DNA from: Promethearchaeia archaeon | GTDB lineage: Archaea; Asgardarchaeota; Lokiarchaeia; Sigyniarchaeales; SOKP01 | Assembly (NCBI GenBank): GCA_029856155.1 | Contig: JAHQWL010000075.1 | Location: 1 to 64,000, forward strand | Reading direction: 5' to 3' | Length of the DNA stretch: 64,000 nt | In this document: positions 36,801 to 45,022 of the stretch, one piece after another | Position numbering within the stretch: position 1 is the stretch's first letter | Layout: the number at the start of each line of letters is the position of its first letter | The notes under the pieces: generated by a model | Seen by the model: the letters and a program-made list of their open reading frames with translations, nothing else | What the model was told of the DNA's origin: nothing | Database searches by the model: none | Translations under genes and position numbers: made by a program

Positions 36801-37462
36801 CAGGTATTAGAGAATTCGATATTTGTGAAATTTCCGAAACCGAGATCTATGGATATTATACAAAGGAATTCGAAGATTTATCTAATATTTATAATACTCA
36901 ATCTATTGATATTAAATCATTCTTAGGAACAAAACAATATTCCAAGATTAACACAATTATTGAACTCATCAAGAAGAAATTAATTTTCCCTTATATATCA
37001 CTAAAAAATTTAGATTTTCAAGATAAAGTATCAATTATTTTGCCTGATACTAAACAAGAGTTTAATGAAAAGATAATGAAGGTATTTAGTTTTTTTAATA
37101 TGTGTCGAATATATGAAATTGAGGGAGAATTTTTTATATATGGTTTTGAGGAGGAAAAAACTTTTGAAAATGGATTATTAATTGAAATCTGGTTTCCAAA
37201 ATGTGAATTAGATGAATTTTTTAATGTATTTGATTTAATATTTCAATATTTCGAAATTAAACATTATTTAATCTTGACAGACTTAATTAATGGGAAGACC
37301 TTATTAAAGTCCATTTATGGAAACTTAAATTTTTTAAAAGATTATAATCCCTTATTGAACCTAAAATGGAATGATAAAGATAAGATATGGATGAATCATA
37401 AGCTTTTTAATGAAAAGTTCGAACCAATTTACCCAGATTTGATTAAAAAGGAAAATGAATAA
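33836..37462 (+). CDS. Giant conserved protein of unknown function, paralogue 1
   Basis: The 1,208-residue soluble protein has no signal peptide, membrane helix or classical nucleotide-binding motif. It is homologous along its length to the protein at 45.0-48.7 kb. Shared blocks include GVNR..I near ~68, FNPLLE near ~295, a winged-helix-like IVPRLYLKDLLNYFDSLKDS near ~322, LPAFQ.FG...YLY (~860-878), NSFQKIK (~890), P(N)xSYLNWL (~922), EIEGE.(F/Y)I.GF (~1094), and a C-terminal LILTDL.NG...KS.YGN...MNHKLF. The last ~130 residues look like paired alpha-beta (ACT/Lrp-effector-like) sandwiches. Multiple HTH-like and ligand-domain-like segments suggest a large regulatory or scaffold protein. Function is unknown. 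Confidence 0.85.
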   Translation: MLGLFNYKTLEELSIGKGLSRIQNVFNTFIHELEDNLKIQPIYPNILIKIIDKESLPIGKNISILDFGVNRIIKNTKLIIEVPKNKFLPFILFREACYSFLPNGISQLVKICINQIVENNLIGVSTSKEWKKFIRDSLVNRDFIYSQFDKLKKFFKIEAEEPFESSTQFFFKEMRENIELSKNNNLNRFYDIIFENYAYKTSRSIFNSDIIKTLRILIQIFYETKTYLNLTDYQTKFKEFKEKKNLELEISLRKFTENMQWINKCSSISPSYEISFDSIDLHLIIGIIKFNPLLERIKIKTVMEQWLFYHSPKLCENSFTTELFLFFIVPRLYLKDLLNYFDSLKDSGFVLYNKFYQVSSKTSLINLNYFMNVSNVIKIIEPSSIKYRSNYEIETVTEYPPIPHQSPLSLFDFTLLDRIKYVSVTGLTFDKRIETLNAIKDDIKNELRKQKTFNSQFKDNLSKLNKYKHQFLQLLEENEKQGFLYFYSQLNNILNYIDLIDGVLNEHSEILNIYQLKTFIDEKATFQIIDDQLILQNENINKIVFHHFLPLYFQSKSSFREEVEKYQNYYDILNTCKNLKILDLRKIKKIVSESKLADKIYETREKIYKELFKTVSSYKITNEKIESTIRTFLNHDPPVLNPLLINTIFTSTFAKYYPELILKYTPEVYNQLQKLKPYFPRIFIYKMIELKTNKNFINISIYFLNIKEKKLFLSVLYSYFNDYIITIKRFFWRGFVRIPELLARDFYDFKSKQFFYSEDIFSQLQKFSEKILGEKLVYPDYSMIKNINELFWTRKQNMDSLVNVVKERISRQKIDFNSKELKDLSDFTKNIETFILNRTKFIDLKIKQFFNTYIKSINFLPAFQKFGFSQYYLYFRPFFYKSPTFEIDFRILFANSFQKIKYPAVIEQNPAIYGKYIFPLRTPNKSYLNWLVKSKKIVSEYCLFYNKKFYEIVHFNRNLTNENWSYSSLRFKTYMQDVLFNPYYEPKISGIREFDICEISETEIYGYYTKEFEDLSNIYNTQSIDIKSFLGTKQYSKINTIIELIKKKLIFPYISLKNLDFQDKVSIILPDTKQEFNEKIMKVFSFFNMCRIYEIEGEFFIYGFEEEKTFENGLLIEIWFPKCELDEFFNVFDLIFQYFEIKHYLILTDLINGKTLLKSIYGNLNFLKDYNPLLNLKWNDKDKIWMNHKLFNEKFEPIYPDLIKKENE

Positions 37463-37592
37463 GCTTAGAACTTTTAGATTAAACTAAAAGCTAATGTTAA
37501 TTCTTAATTAAAAAGTGTTAAATAATTATAATAAAATTTAAACGTTATTTTGGATATTTTAATAAGTATAAGACATTAAATAGGTAGAAAAA

Positions 37593-37667
37593 GGACCTAT
37601 AGCCTAGCCTGGATAGGGCGTCGGACTTCTAATCCGAAAGTCGCAGGTTCGAATCCTGCTAGGTCCG
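37593..37667 (+). tRNA. tRNA-Arg (TCT)
   Basis: The acceptor stem is GGACCTA with TAGGTCC and discriminator G. The anticodon arm TCGGA-CTTCTAA-TCCGA gives anticodon TCT, reading AGA/AGG. The T arm GCAGGTTCGAATCCTGC is complete. It has 75 nt, no intron, and CCA is not encoded. It is convergent with the Trm5-like gene, whose stop is 3 bp away. Confidence 0.96.
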
Positions 37668-37670
37668 CTC

Positions 37671-38828
37671 TTAATTTGAAGCTTTAATTTTTAAGTCAGC
37701 AACAATCAATTCAGATTTGGGCGAATAATGCTTAACGATTTTAGAATTAATGATAGACTCAATTTCCCAATAATGACGAGTTATTTCTTCCTCAAGGTTC
37801 TTTAAAGATTTATCAATAGGATTTGGTTTTTCAGAGAATTGATAAAAGTGTAAAATCCCACCAGATTCTTTCATTAAATAGCAAGCTACATCAATAAATT
37901 CGATTGAGCTTTCAGGTAAATTCATGATTATCCTATTTGCTTTATTCCTCAGAAGTTGGCCTAAATGGTTTTTAGGCTCAAGAAGTTCTTTAATATCTAT
38001 ATTTTTTGGAAAAATTTCTCCCTTTAGCTTATTTAAATAAATATTTTCTTTCAGATATTCATAAGCATTGGAGTTAATATCAAACGCATAAATTTTGACA
38101 TTTTTATTTTTCGCAATTTGAATAGAGAAAGTTCCAATGCCAGCAAACATATCAACGATTATCTCGTCTTCTTGTATCCTAGTTGAAGCAATCCTTCGTC
38201 GTTCAAAGACTAATCTTGGTGAGAAGTATGTATTCTTAACATCAAGCTTAAAAATACAATCATTTTCCCTATGAATTGTCTCAGATTTTTCTTCACCGTA
38301 CAAAACATCTAATTCTCGTAAACGATATTTTCCTTTGATTTGACTCTTTTTCTCATAAACGGTTTTTACATTTTTATTTACGTTTGATATCCCCTTAGCA
38401 ACCATCTGCTTATAAACGCTGAAATCCTTATCATCAATATTAATAAATTTATCAAACTCGATTATAGCTATACTTCCAACAATATCATATGATTTTGGAA
38501 TTACTTCTGAATACCTATCCGGTATTTTACCTTCTAATGCTTCCTGAAGTGTTCTATATTTAAAATTTTCTTTGGGTATTCCTTCTTTGGAAATTAATTC
38601 AAAATTAATTTTTTTATCTACTGATGAAGTTACTCTATCGATTAGAGTTTGGTCTTTAACTATTGGAAATAGTATATTTTCATTCTCATATAAAATTTTA
38701 AATCTTTGATTAATAAGTTGGGTATTTTTTAACTTATTTTTTAAAAAATTAATGAATGCTTGTCCATCTTTCGCTTTAAATTTAATGTATAAGATCTCAG
38801 TTTGGTTATAATTTCCCATTTTTCTCAT
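37671..38828 (-). CDS. trm5: Trm5-type tRNA (guanine37-N1) methyltransferase
   Basis: The protein has 385 residues; a second ATG at 38819 is also possible. The SAM motif DMFAGIGTFSIQIA, the substrate motif NLPESSIEF and the Trm5 phrase VKNTYFSPRLVFERRRI are all present. The preceding THUMP-like/D2 region contains the KMVAKGISNVNKNVKTVYEK-type strand. Trm5 makes m1G37, guarding the reading frame on tRNAs read at CNN codons. The start overlaps the stop of DUF371 by ~23 nt, and TgtA and AK6/Fap7 follow upstream in one minus-strand operon of RNA-processing genes. Confidence 0.93.
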   Translation of the reverse strand: MRKMGNYNQTEILYIKFKAKDGQAFINFLKNKLKNTQLINQRFKILYENENILFPIVKDQTLIDRVTSSVDKKINFELISKEGIPKENFKYRTLQEALEGKIPDRYSEVIPKSYDIVGSIAIIEFDKFINIDDKDFSVYKQMVAKGISNVNKNVKTVYEKKSQIKGKYRLRELDVLYGEEKSETIHRENDCIFKLDVKNTYFSPRLVFERRRIASTRIQEDEIIVDMFAGIGTFSIQIAKNKNVKIYAFDINSNAYEYLKENIYLNKLKGEIFPKNIDIKELLEPKNHLGQLLRNKANRIIMNLPESSIEFIDVACYLMKESGGILHFYQFSEKPNPIDKSLKNLEEEITRHYWEIESIINSKIVKHYSPKSELIVADLKIKASN

Positions 38829-39243
38829 TTATTTCAAATATGATTGAAAATTTTTTTCCAGAAATTTTTAGATTTTCGATTAGTTCACGGTTTATTTCAA
38901 TCGATGATTTAGTACAATTTATTAGAACCGTTCTATCACAAATAAAATCGCTTTTGCGAAAAACCATATCTTTTTTATCCACTAATCTTAATTCTTTATT
39001 TCCAAAACCATAAAAGCAATCTTGAAGATTTTCCAACCTTAAAATGATTTTTATTTTACTTCCATCTTTTATTTCCTTTTTTAAACAGGGATTTAAATCA
39101 CAACAAGCTTTTGAAGCATTTATTCCTATGATACAATTTCCTTTCTTTGTTAAACTCTTTTCTTTTGTAATTTCAATAGTTGTACTATGCGTACAGAGAA
39201 TATTTTCGTGTCCATAGGCAAAAATCTTTTCTAAAATCGCCAT
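38806..39243 (-). CDS. DUF371 archaeal protein
   Basis: The 145 residues match the archaeal DUF371 pattern: AILEKIFAYGHENILCTHST then TIEITKEKSLTKKGNCIIGI and NASKACCDLNPCLKK. The family is small, conserved in archaea and without established function. It is nested between TgtA (5 nt upstream) and Trm5 (overlapping), which suggests a role in tRNA modification or translation. Several cysteines (ACCDLNPC) could bind a metal. Confidence 0.88.
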   Translation of the reverse strand: MAILEKIFAYGHENILCTHSTTIEITKEKSLTKKGNCIIGINASKACCDLNPCLKKEIKDGSKIKIILRLENLQDCFYGFGNKELRLVDKKDMVFRKSDFICDRTVLINCTKSSIEINRELIENLKISGKKFSIIFEINEKNGKL

Positions 39244-39248
39244 ATACT

Positions 39249-40895
39249 TTATTCATCCCTAAAGAATTGTAATAAATCGTTTAAATTAGTAAATTTAGAA
39301 TAGTTTGAATGAAATTTAGAATTTAAAAGAGGTTCTAATCCATGAATTGGATTAACAGGGTTAAATTTTTCAACTTCATTAAATTGATTTAAATAGCTCT
39401 CGGGAATTAATACTCCACATTTATGATACTTATTATAATTTTGATTAATATAAGCGCTTGACTTCTTAACTGAGTTCTTATAAAGTTCATCATCCTCTTC
39501 GGAGACCGTTATAGATTCAAATTGTCCCATCGGATATGTACTTATTAATTCAAGTGGAATTATTCCAAAATAGAAAGAATTAAACACAATATGTATGTCT
39601 TTAACAGCGATTATTGTATTATCATTTATCTCTTTAAGCCAATTTTGGATTGTTGGAGAATTTTCTCCTCTAGCATCTAATTCTGGTAATATTATTAAAA
39701 ACTTTACATCTTCTGGAACCCGATAGTTGATATTAATCCTCTTCTCATATCTGGTAATCAAAGGTCTGTAAATATCTTCAGTAGAAACAAACATTCTCCC
39801 ATGCTTCTTATACACTTTTTCATAGAGTTCAAACACAGGAGATTTTTTCTTTAAGATCCGTACTGCTTTGATTAAATTAGGGTGTGCTCTTACACGTTGA
39901 TCAACAAGTTCCCACAAATTCCCCTCTCTTATTGCTTGTCTAATTGTTTTTAGCTCAGAAAAAGAAAGATACAAGTTATGTTCTGCTAAGAGTTTAATTC
40001 GCAAATTATCTTCGAATTTCCTCAGTTCATTTGGTTTAAATTTTGTACAAATTGGGCAATGGCATGGAAATTCTTCTAAATCCTCAAGATTTTTTGTACC
40101 TGTGGATAAGGTAAAATACCTATTCTCTTTAGCATATAAGATATATGCTGCAGAATCCATTAAATCGCAACCACATGCGACAGCTAAGGAAAAAAACTGT
40201 GGTAGACCTAACCCAAACATGTGTAATGGTTTATTTGAGTTTATATTTTTTTTCACATTCAACAAAATTTGAATAGCTCTATCAAATCTGTAATCAAGAA
40301 AAGATTTTACCAATCCCCCAATCGCATAAACATCAAAATCCAGTTTATTCATTTCATTAATACATTTTGTCAAAAGATCATCATATTTACCTCCATGAAT
40401 CGGCCCAAACCATGCACAATTTTCATTGAATCGTCTTTTAACGTTATCTCTTGCTCTATCGATTGTTGCATCAACTTTTTTTTTTGCTATTTCATATGCA
40501 TCATCAGGTTGTACAGGAAGATCAAGGATCACAGGAAAATCTGATTCAATCTTTTCTTGAAATCCTTCAATTTCTTCAGCTTCAATCTTCATATCAGACT
40601 TGTTATACATATACTGTTGAAATGCTCCGCTATCGGTTGCGATAAGACCATCAAAATCAAGAAATTGGTGAATCTTTTTCTTCATGAGGCTTTCTTTTAT
40701 AGTTTCATTTTGAAAAAGGATATAAGCATTCGTAAAAACAGCTTGAGCACCAAAGCTTTTTAAATCAGAAGGTTGAATAACATTTTTAAAAGGATGTACT
40801 ACAGGAAAAAGATTAGGGGTAATCATCTGCTTATTGTTGACTTCTAATTTTCCTATTCTGCCTAAAGCATCTACATCTAGAATTTCATACTTCAT
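39249..40895 (-). CDS. tgtA: Archaeosine tRNA-guanine transglycosylase
   Basis: The protein has 548 residues. The TGT barrel shows LIATDSGAFQQY, DLPVQPDD, GPIHGGKYDDL and AIGGLVKSF, plus the zinc site CHCPIC (~275-280) with the downstream His in AEHN. Length and the C-terminal extension fit the archaeal TgtA type, which swaps guanine for preQ0 at position 15 of tRNA on the way to archaeosine. It is cotranscribed with DUF371 and Trm5, and AK6/Fap7 lies 27 nt upstream. Confidence 0.95.
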   Translation of the reverse strand: MKYEILDVDALGRIGKLEVNNKQMITPNLFPVVHPFKNVIQPSDLKSFGAQAVFTNAYILFQNETIKESLMKKKIHQFLDFDGLIATDSGAFQQYMYNKSDMKIEAEEIEGFQEKIESDFPVILDLPVQPDDAYEIAKKKVDATIDRARDNVKRRFNENCAWFGPIHGGKYDDLLTKCINEMNKLDFDVYAIGGLVKSFLDYRFDRAIQILLNVKKNINSNKPLHMFGLGLPQFFSLAVACGCDLMDSAAYILYAKENRYFTLSTGTKNLEDLEEFPCHCPICTKFKPNELRKFEDNLRIKLLAEHNLYLSFSELKTIRQAIREGNLWELVDQRVRAHPNLIKAVRILKKKSPVFELYEKVYKKHGRMFVSTEDIYRPLITRYEKRININYRVPEDVKFLIILPELDARGENSPTIQNWLKEINDNTIIAVKDIHIVFNSFYFGIIPLELISTYPMGQFESITVSEEDDELYKNSVKKSSAYINQNYNKYHKCGVLIPESYLNQFNEVEKFNPVNPIHGLEPLLNSKFHSNYSKFTNLNDLLQFFRDE

Positions 40896-40922
40896 TTGGT
40901 TTCCTTTGAGAATTTACGTTTA

Positions 40923-41516
40923 TTAATCAAAAAATTCATTTAAACGATCCTCTTTAAATAACTTTTCAAGCCAATCAACTTTTCCAATCTTAAAATTTTC
41001 TCCGTTATTATTTTCAAATATAATTTCAACGATAATTTGCGCTACAGCTTCAATATTAGTATTTGTCGTGTCGATTTCATATATGGGTGCTTTTATCCGC
41101 TTTTGAATAAAATAATTGGCACAATTACCTAGAATTTCTGCTTGAATGTTTTCATTAATTTTTTCTCTATCGAAATTTTTTATTTCTAATCTTCTGAATA
41201 ATTCATCCGGATCACATCTTAAAATAAATACATAATCAATAAATCTTTCGGGAATAATATCTGAGAAATGGCTTTCTATTATCAGGTATGGTGGATTCTC
41301 TTGTTTAATATCTTCAATCTTATCTAAAATATAAGGTAGAAATATTTCAAAATCTACGATATATGTTTTTCTTTCTTCATCATATTCAAATGAAAATTCA
41401 TCCGAAATTGCTAATTCATTTAAAGACATTATTTTAGCTTTAATTAAATTAGAAATTTCTTTTGCTACCGAAGTTTTTCCGCAGCCAGGTGTTCCGGAGA
41501 TAACGATATTTTTCAT
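40923..41516 (-). CDS. AK6/Fap7-type adenylate kinase (ribosome assembly)
   Basis: The 197 residues begin with the P-loop GTPGCGKTS (~8-16). The AK6 phrases IIESHFSDIIPE and FILRCDPDELFRRLEIKNFD follow, then KINENIQAEILGNCANYF. Fap7/AK6 acts late in small-subunit maturation, binding uS11 and hydrolysing ATP. The C-terminal ~25 residues form a short helical tail. It leads the minus-strand operon of tRNA-modification genes. Confidence 0.92.
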   Translation of the reverse strand: MKNIVISGTPGCGKTSVAKEISNLIKAKIMSLNELAISDEFSFEYDEERKTYIVDFEIFLPYILDKIEDIKQENPPYLIIESHFSDIIPERFIDYVFILRCDPDELFRRLEIKNFDREKINENIQAEILGNCANYFIQKRIKAPIYEIDTTNTNIEAVAQIIVEIIFENNNGENFKIGKVDWLEKLFKEDRLNEFFD

Positions 41517-41874
41517 TTCTAAGTATATAATAGAGATCGATAATTAAAAAAGTGAATGAACATAATTGAAGTTAATTCATAGTAAGAGTTTTCAGGAAGA
41601 ATTTTTCTTGATAATATCAAAGAATCCTCTAAGATGTAAAAATACATAATAAAAGAGTGATTTAAATTATGATGATAGTATCATTCAATACAATCCATTG
41701 GGTGCTTAATAACATAATTACAATACAAACTTGGTTTCTTATTAAAGAATATTATTACTCATGAGGAGAAAGTACTATTTGATGAATCGATGCGATTACA
41801 GTTAAGTAAGCGCAGAATGGACAAAAATAAAGATCTTGAATTTGAAATTCTAACTTACCTTTTTTTACTATTTA
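41517..41874. other. Intergenic region with a possible gene relic
   Basis: This AT-rich stretch of 358 bases lies upstream of the AK6 operon. A plus-strand frame open from 41718 to 41897 has unusually protein-like content (NIITHEEKVLFDESMRLQLS, SKRRMDKNKDLEFEILTYL) but no start before an internal ATG at about 41790, and it runs into the 3' end of the GIY-YIG gene. It may be a remnant of a lost gene. Otherwise I see only promoter-like AT boxes. Confidence 0.35.
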
Positions 41875-42324
41875 CTAATGTTCAAGGAAATCTCTGAAAC
41901 TATGATATACACAGACAATATATTCACATTTGGGGCATTCGTACCAATCTTTATATCTCTCATTTGATTTTATTAGTAATGGGATTTGACAAGAGGGACA
42001 TTTTATAGGTTGTTCTTTATGATTTATTATATGCTTTTTATAATCCTCTTCTAGCTCACATTCAAGATCTTCTTTTAATATATATGAATCTGTTTTTGCT
42101 ATAAAATCTAATATTTCTTGGTTCGGATACCATTCATTATGATGTCTGTATTTTCTAAATCTTTTATGTAAATCATATTCTCCTCTACTATTGCCTTCAA
42201 TAATCTTTAGTATTCTCAATTTGTCTGCATTGAAGCTCTTTAAAATACTACATCTATCTTTTGGATTAGTAGAAAAACCAATCTTTATCAATCCTGTTTT
42301 TTTAGCTTGAATAAAATACAACAT
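41875..42324 (-). CDS. GIY-YIG (T5orf172/MUG113-like) protein with zinc ribbon
   Basis: The 149-residue protein opens MLYFIQAKKTGLIKIGFS, with a downstream Arg (R24) and EYDLHKRFRKYRHHNEWY, the T5orf172-type GIY-YIG nuclease pattern common in phages. Residues ~109-133 form a zinc ribbon (KCPSC...ECPKC). This pairing suggests a DNA-binding nuclease. It stands in a region with other mobile-looking genes (tRNA-Ile, PD-(D/E)XK-like protein). Whether it is active or domesticated cannot be told. Confidence 0.75.
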   Translation of the reverse strand: MLYFIQAKKTGLIKIGFSTNPKDRCSILKSFNADKLRILKIIEGNSRGEYDLHKRFRKYRHHNEWYPNQEILDFIAKTDSYILKEDLECELEEDYKKHIINHKEQPIKCPSCQIPLLIKSNERYKDWYECPKCEYIVCVYHSFRDFLEH

Positions 42325-42674
42325 TATATAATTCCTCTTAAGTGATAATGCTTTTCTTAATCATCGATTAATATGAGTTAAGAAAGAATTTTTGGTCATT
42401 CACCTTCTCTAATTAATTATAAAATAAAGATTTTCTTTAATTTAAATGAAAGAGTCCCGAAATTTTATGATTAATAAATAAATCGATGCAATAAAAAGCA
42501 ACTACTTCGCCAAATAAATAAAAATCTTTAACGTAGACTAAGCATACTTAAATTTAGCAAGTTATTCCATCCATATTTTTAATCGGAGTGACTAATTTAA
42601 CTCATCTCATTGAAAGATTGAAATTTAGTTTTTAATTAAAATTTATTGTTTAAAATAAGGAAATAATAAAATAA
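42325..42674. other. Intergenic region, nothing recognised
   Basis: These 350 bases of AT-rich sequence hold the promoter of the GIY-YIG gene (minus) and of the small ORF at 42.7 kb (plus). I looked for direct repeats, terminal inverted repeats and copies of the neighbouring tRNA-Ile end and saw none. Confidence 0.4.
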
Positions 42675-42869
42675 TTGAGAAAAAACTGCAAGAACCTCAT
42701 GAATTATATATTATTTAAGAATAAATATCCTATGTTTGATATTGAATATAAAATTAGACAGAGCTATTATAATGCTCTCGAAAATGCAAATCTAAAGGAA
42801 GATGATATGATTTTTATTGGTTGGTTTTGTAAAAGATATATTAAAGCAAATGAACATTACTTGAAATAA
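42675..42869 (+). CDS. Small hypothetical protein (64 aa)
   Basis: A TTG-started frame encodes a helical protein: PMFDIEYKIRQSYYNALENA then EDDMIFIGWFCKRYIKANEH. The composition is protein-like, with aromatic and charged residues alternating in helical registers. I recognise no family. It lies 70 bp from the 3' end of tRNA-Ile on the opposite strand, between the two nuclease-like genes, and may belong to the same accessory segment. Confidence 0.5.
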   Translation: MRKNCKNLMNYILFKNKYPMFDIEYKIRQSYYNALENANLKEDDMIFIGWFCKRYIKANEHYLK

Positions 42870-42938
42870 AAGTTTTATACCTTTTTGAGTGCCCGCTGTA
42901 AAAAAAATAATCGGAGTATCACATGCCTAACTAATAAG

Positions 42939-43055
42939 TGGGAAAGGGGGGCTTCGAACCCCCGACCTCACGGTTATCAGCCGTGCGCTATACCAGGCTA
43001 AGCCACTGAAGAGATACTTCTAACACAAGAATCCACTCTCCCAAGCTGCTTTCCC
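42939..43055 (-). tRNA. tRNA-Ile (GAT) with a ~43-nt intron next to the acceptor stem
   Basis: On the minus strand the acceptor GGGAAAG (43055-43049) pairs perfectly with CTTTCCC. The anticodon arm CACGG-CTGATAA-CCGTG carries GAT. The T arm GGGGG-TTCGAAG-CCCCC is perfect and CCA is not encoded. Between the acceptor stem and the D arm (TG-GCTTAGCCTGGTATAGC) sits an insert of about 43 nt (43006-43048). Removing it gives a normal 74-nt tRNA. The insert pairs internally (GGAGAG with CTCTTC; TTCT with AGAA). An intron around position 7/8 is non-canonical and would need the relaxed archaeal splicing endonuclease. Confidence 0.9.
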
Positions 43056-43199
43056 TTTAAAGATTAATTATAAAAGTTTTAATTCTTTATTATTAAAAGT
43101 TGTAATGGTTATTATCAATGTACAATTTGTTGAATAATTTATATAATATATAGCTAAAAAATTTTTTGACAATTTGAAAAAGATAAATTTCCCTTAAAT

Positions 43200-44648
43200 T
43201 TACAAAAAGTCGTCTAAAGAACCCTTGATTCGATACGATTCACCATCTCCTAAAGGATCAAACCTAACATAGGGATCATATTTCATTTGAACATCATAAA
43301 GGCCAAATACATCTTTAACCTGTTCATTGAATTGTAGAACAATTTCCTGTATTACTCGTTTTTGATTTTTCAATAACATTTTTCGATTAAAACCGTCCTT
43401 TTCTTTCAAGCGTATTAGAATTATCTTTTTTCTATAAGAAACCTCATTTTTAATAGAGTCTCTCGCGTTTATTGAGGCAAAATCCTCCATACTATCGCAA
43501 AAAGGATTTTTTTTAATATTTATCTCATCATGATAAAAACCATCATATTCTCCAGCTATCGCAAATTTATAATTGATTCCGTCATTCCCTATAACATAAA
43601 CATTAGGACAAAAATGATCATATCTTAATTGGCCAACAAAAACAGGAATAGGATATTTAACTCCATTTATTCGTATTGTTCGGATAATGACCTTCTCTCT
43701 ATCAATTCCACAAGCCTGTTCTAACCTTACTTGAACTTTGAATTCTTTTTTAAAAAACTGCTCTAAATAAGTCCTCATCATTCTTTCACAGATCAACTCA
43801 TTACAATATGGGCACCAATTATAATCATATATTATTTTTCTCACTTGAATCGAGAATTCATGTCCTACTCCGCATGATATTTTTATATACCTATCAGTAG
43901 GATATTCAGTCATTAATTCATAAACAGTTCTCGAAGTCAGAATACGTGCTTTTCCATGACTTCGATACTGAATGAAGTCTTTAATATTCTCATATTCAAT
44001 TCTTTTTCGTATAGCACACGTTTTGCCCCATACTTCATCGTAAATCGCGCGTGATTCACCAGGATTATAGCATTTCACTTGAACAAGATATTCTATTACC
44101 CATGGTTTAAATGTATTTTTACTGATTATCCCATGCAAATCACCTTTTAGTAAATTATTCCTTGTTGGAATCAAAGATATGCTCTTAGGATATAATCTAA
44201 TATATTTTTCAATTATTTCATAAAACCTAATTTTTTCTTTTTTTTTAGCTGAATTTTCTGGCCAAAATAATTTTATAACATCTTCTACTGCTTCTTTCCC
44301 ATATAATATTTCTAACCAAGTTGAAATGTAAGCTCTAAGTGTTGGTCTTGAAATTCCTAAGCGATCTGAAATCGTTCGTAATGATCCAAATCTGTCATCA
44401 TATATAATGTCTTTAAAACAATTTATTGGGTCATTTCCTAATAAATCTATTACATAATTTCTAATTTTTTGTTTATCTATTTCACTGAGATTTGAACAAC
44501 TAGGTTTTAAACCTAAATTTATGTTGTTAGTACGAAAAAAATTCGAATTATTCGGGTCGTAATAATTAAAATGGCGACCTTTGGAGTTATTTAATCCACA
44601 ATAATTTTCACCATTAATATGATTCCTTTTGTTATTTTCTTTTTTCAT
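43200..44648 (-). CDS. HTH / zinc-finger / PD-(D/E)XK-like nuclease protein
   Basis: The protein has 482 residues. Around 85-115 is a helix-turn-helix (FGSLRTISDRLGISRPTLRA). At ~258-285 is a zinc finger (CGVGHEFSIQVRK...CPYC). This is followed by ICERMMRTYLEQFF, then GEYDGFYHDE (~367) and NARDSIKNEVSYRKKIILIR (~395-415). The order zinc finger - LEqff - EYDGxxH - rDxiKn - iiLIRl is that of VSR-like/phage-type restriction endonuclease folds. It is therefore a probable DNA nuclease with its own DNA-binding domain, possibly from a mobile element. No partner methylase is near. Confidence 0.65.
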   Translation of the reverse strand: MKKENNKRNHINGENYCGLNNSKGRHFNYYDPNNSNFFRTNNINLGLKPSCSNLSEIDKQKIRNYVIDLLGNDPINCFKDIIYDDRFGSLRTISDRLGISRPTLRAYISTWLEILYGKEAVEDVIKLFWPENSAKKKEKIRFYEIIEKYIRLYPKSISLIPTRNNLLKGDLHGIISKNTFKPWVIEYLVQVKCYNPGESRAIYDEVWGKTCAIRKRIEYENIKDFIQYRSHGKARILTSRTVYELMTEYPTDRYIKISCGVGHEFSIQVRKIIYDYNWCPYCNELICERMMRTYLEQFFKKEFKVQVRLEQACGIDREKVIIRTIRINGVKYPIPVFVGQLRYDHFCPNVYVIGNDGINYKFAIAGEYDGFYHDEINIKKNPFCDSMEDFASINARDSIKNEVSYRKKIILIRLKEKDGFNRKMLLKNQKRVIQEIVLQFNEQVKDVFGLYDVQMKYDPYVRFDPLGDGESYRIKGSLDDFL

Positions 44649-45022
44649 TTAATCCCATACATCTTATAATTCTTCTGTTACTCTATTTTCAATAAAAATT
44701 TTATCAAACAATGAAATAAAAATCTATTTTATGTTTTAGAGTTATTATTTTATACATTTTTTATTAGAAATTACCACTTTAAAATCCGTGATATTTATCT
44801 TTTTCTTTCCTCTTTAGATATATAATCATTAGAGTTTATAAATTTATATATTTTCTATTCAAGCGATTTTATCTTTATAAATAAACTAAAAATCTTTAAT
44901 TTAATTTTGCCTTTATAAATCTTTCGTAAAACTAATTTATGTTAGCATACCCATAAATACTATAAAAAAATCAAATTAATGAAACCAAAAAAGTAAATAA
45001 ACTAAGGTATTATGAAAAATAT
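44649..45022. other. Intergenic region, nothing recognised
   Basis: These 374 bases of AT-rich sequence lie upstream of the nuclease-like gene and downstream of the giant protein 2. Several TATA-like boxes are present, as anywhere in this genome. I see no RNA gene, repeat or credible frame. Confidence 0.4.

Noticed and set aside
42325-43200. Attachment-site repeat of tRNA-Ile marking an integrated element
   Set aside because: I found no second copy of the tRNA 3' end in the flanks that I could read.
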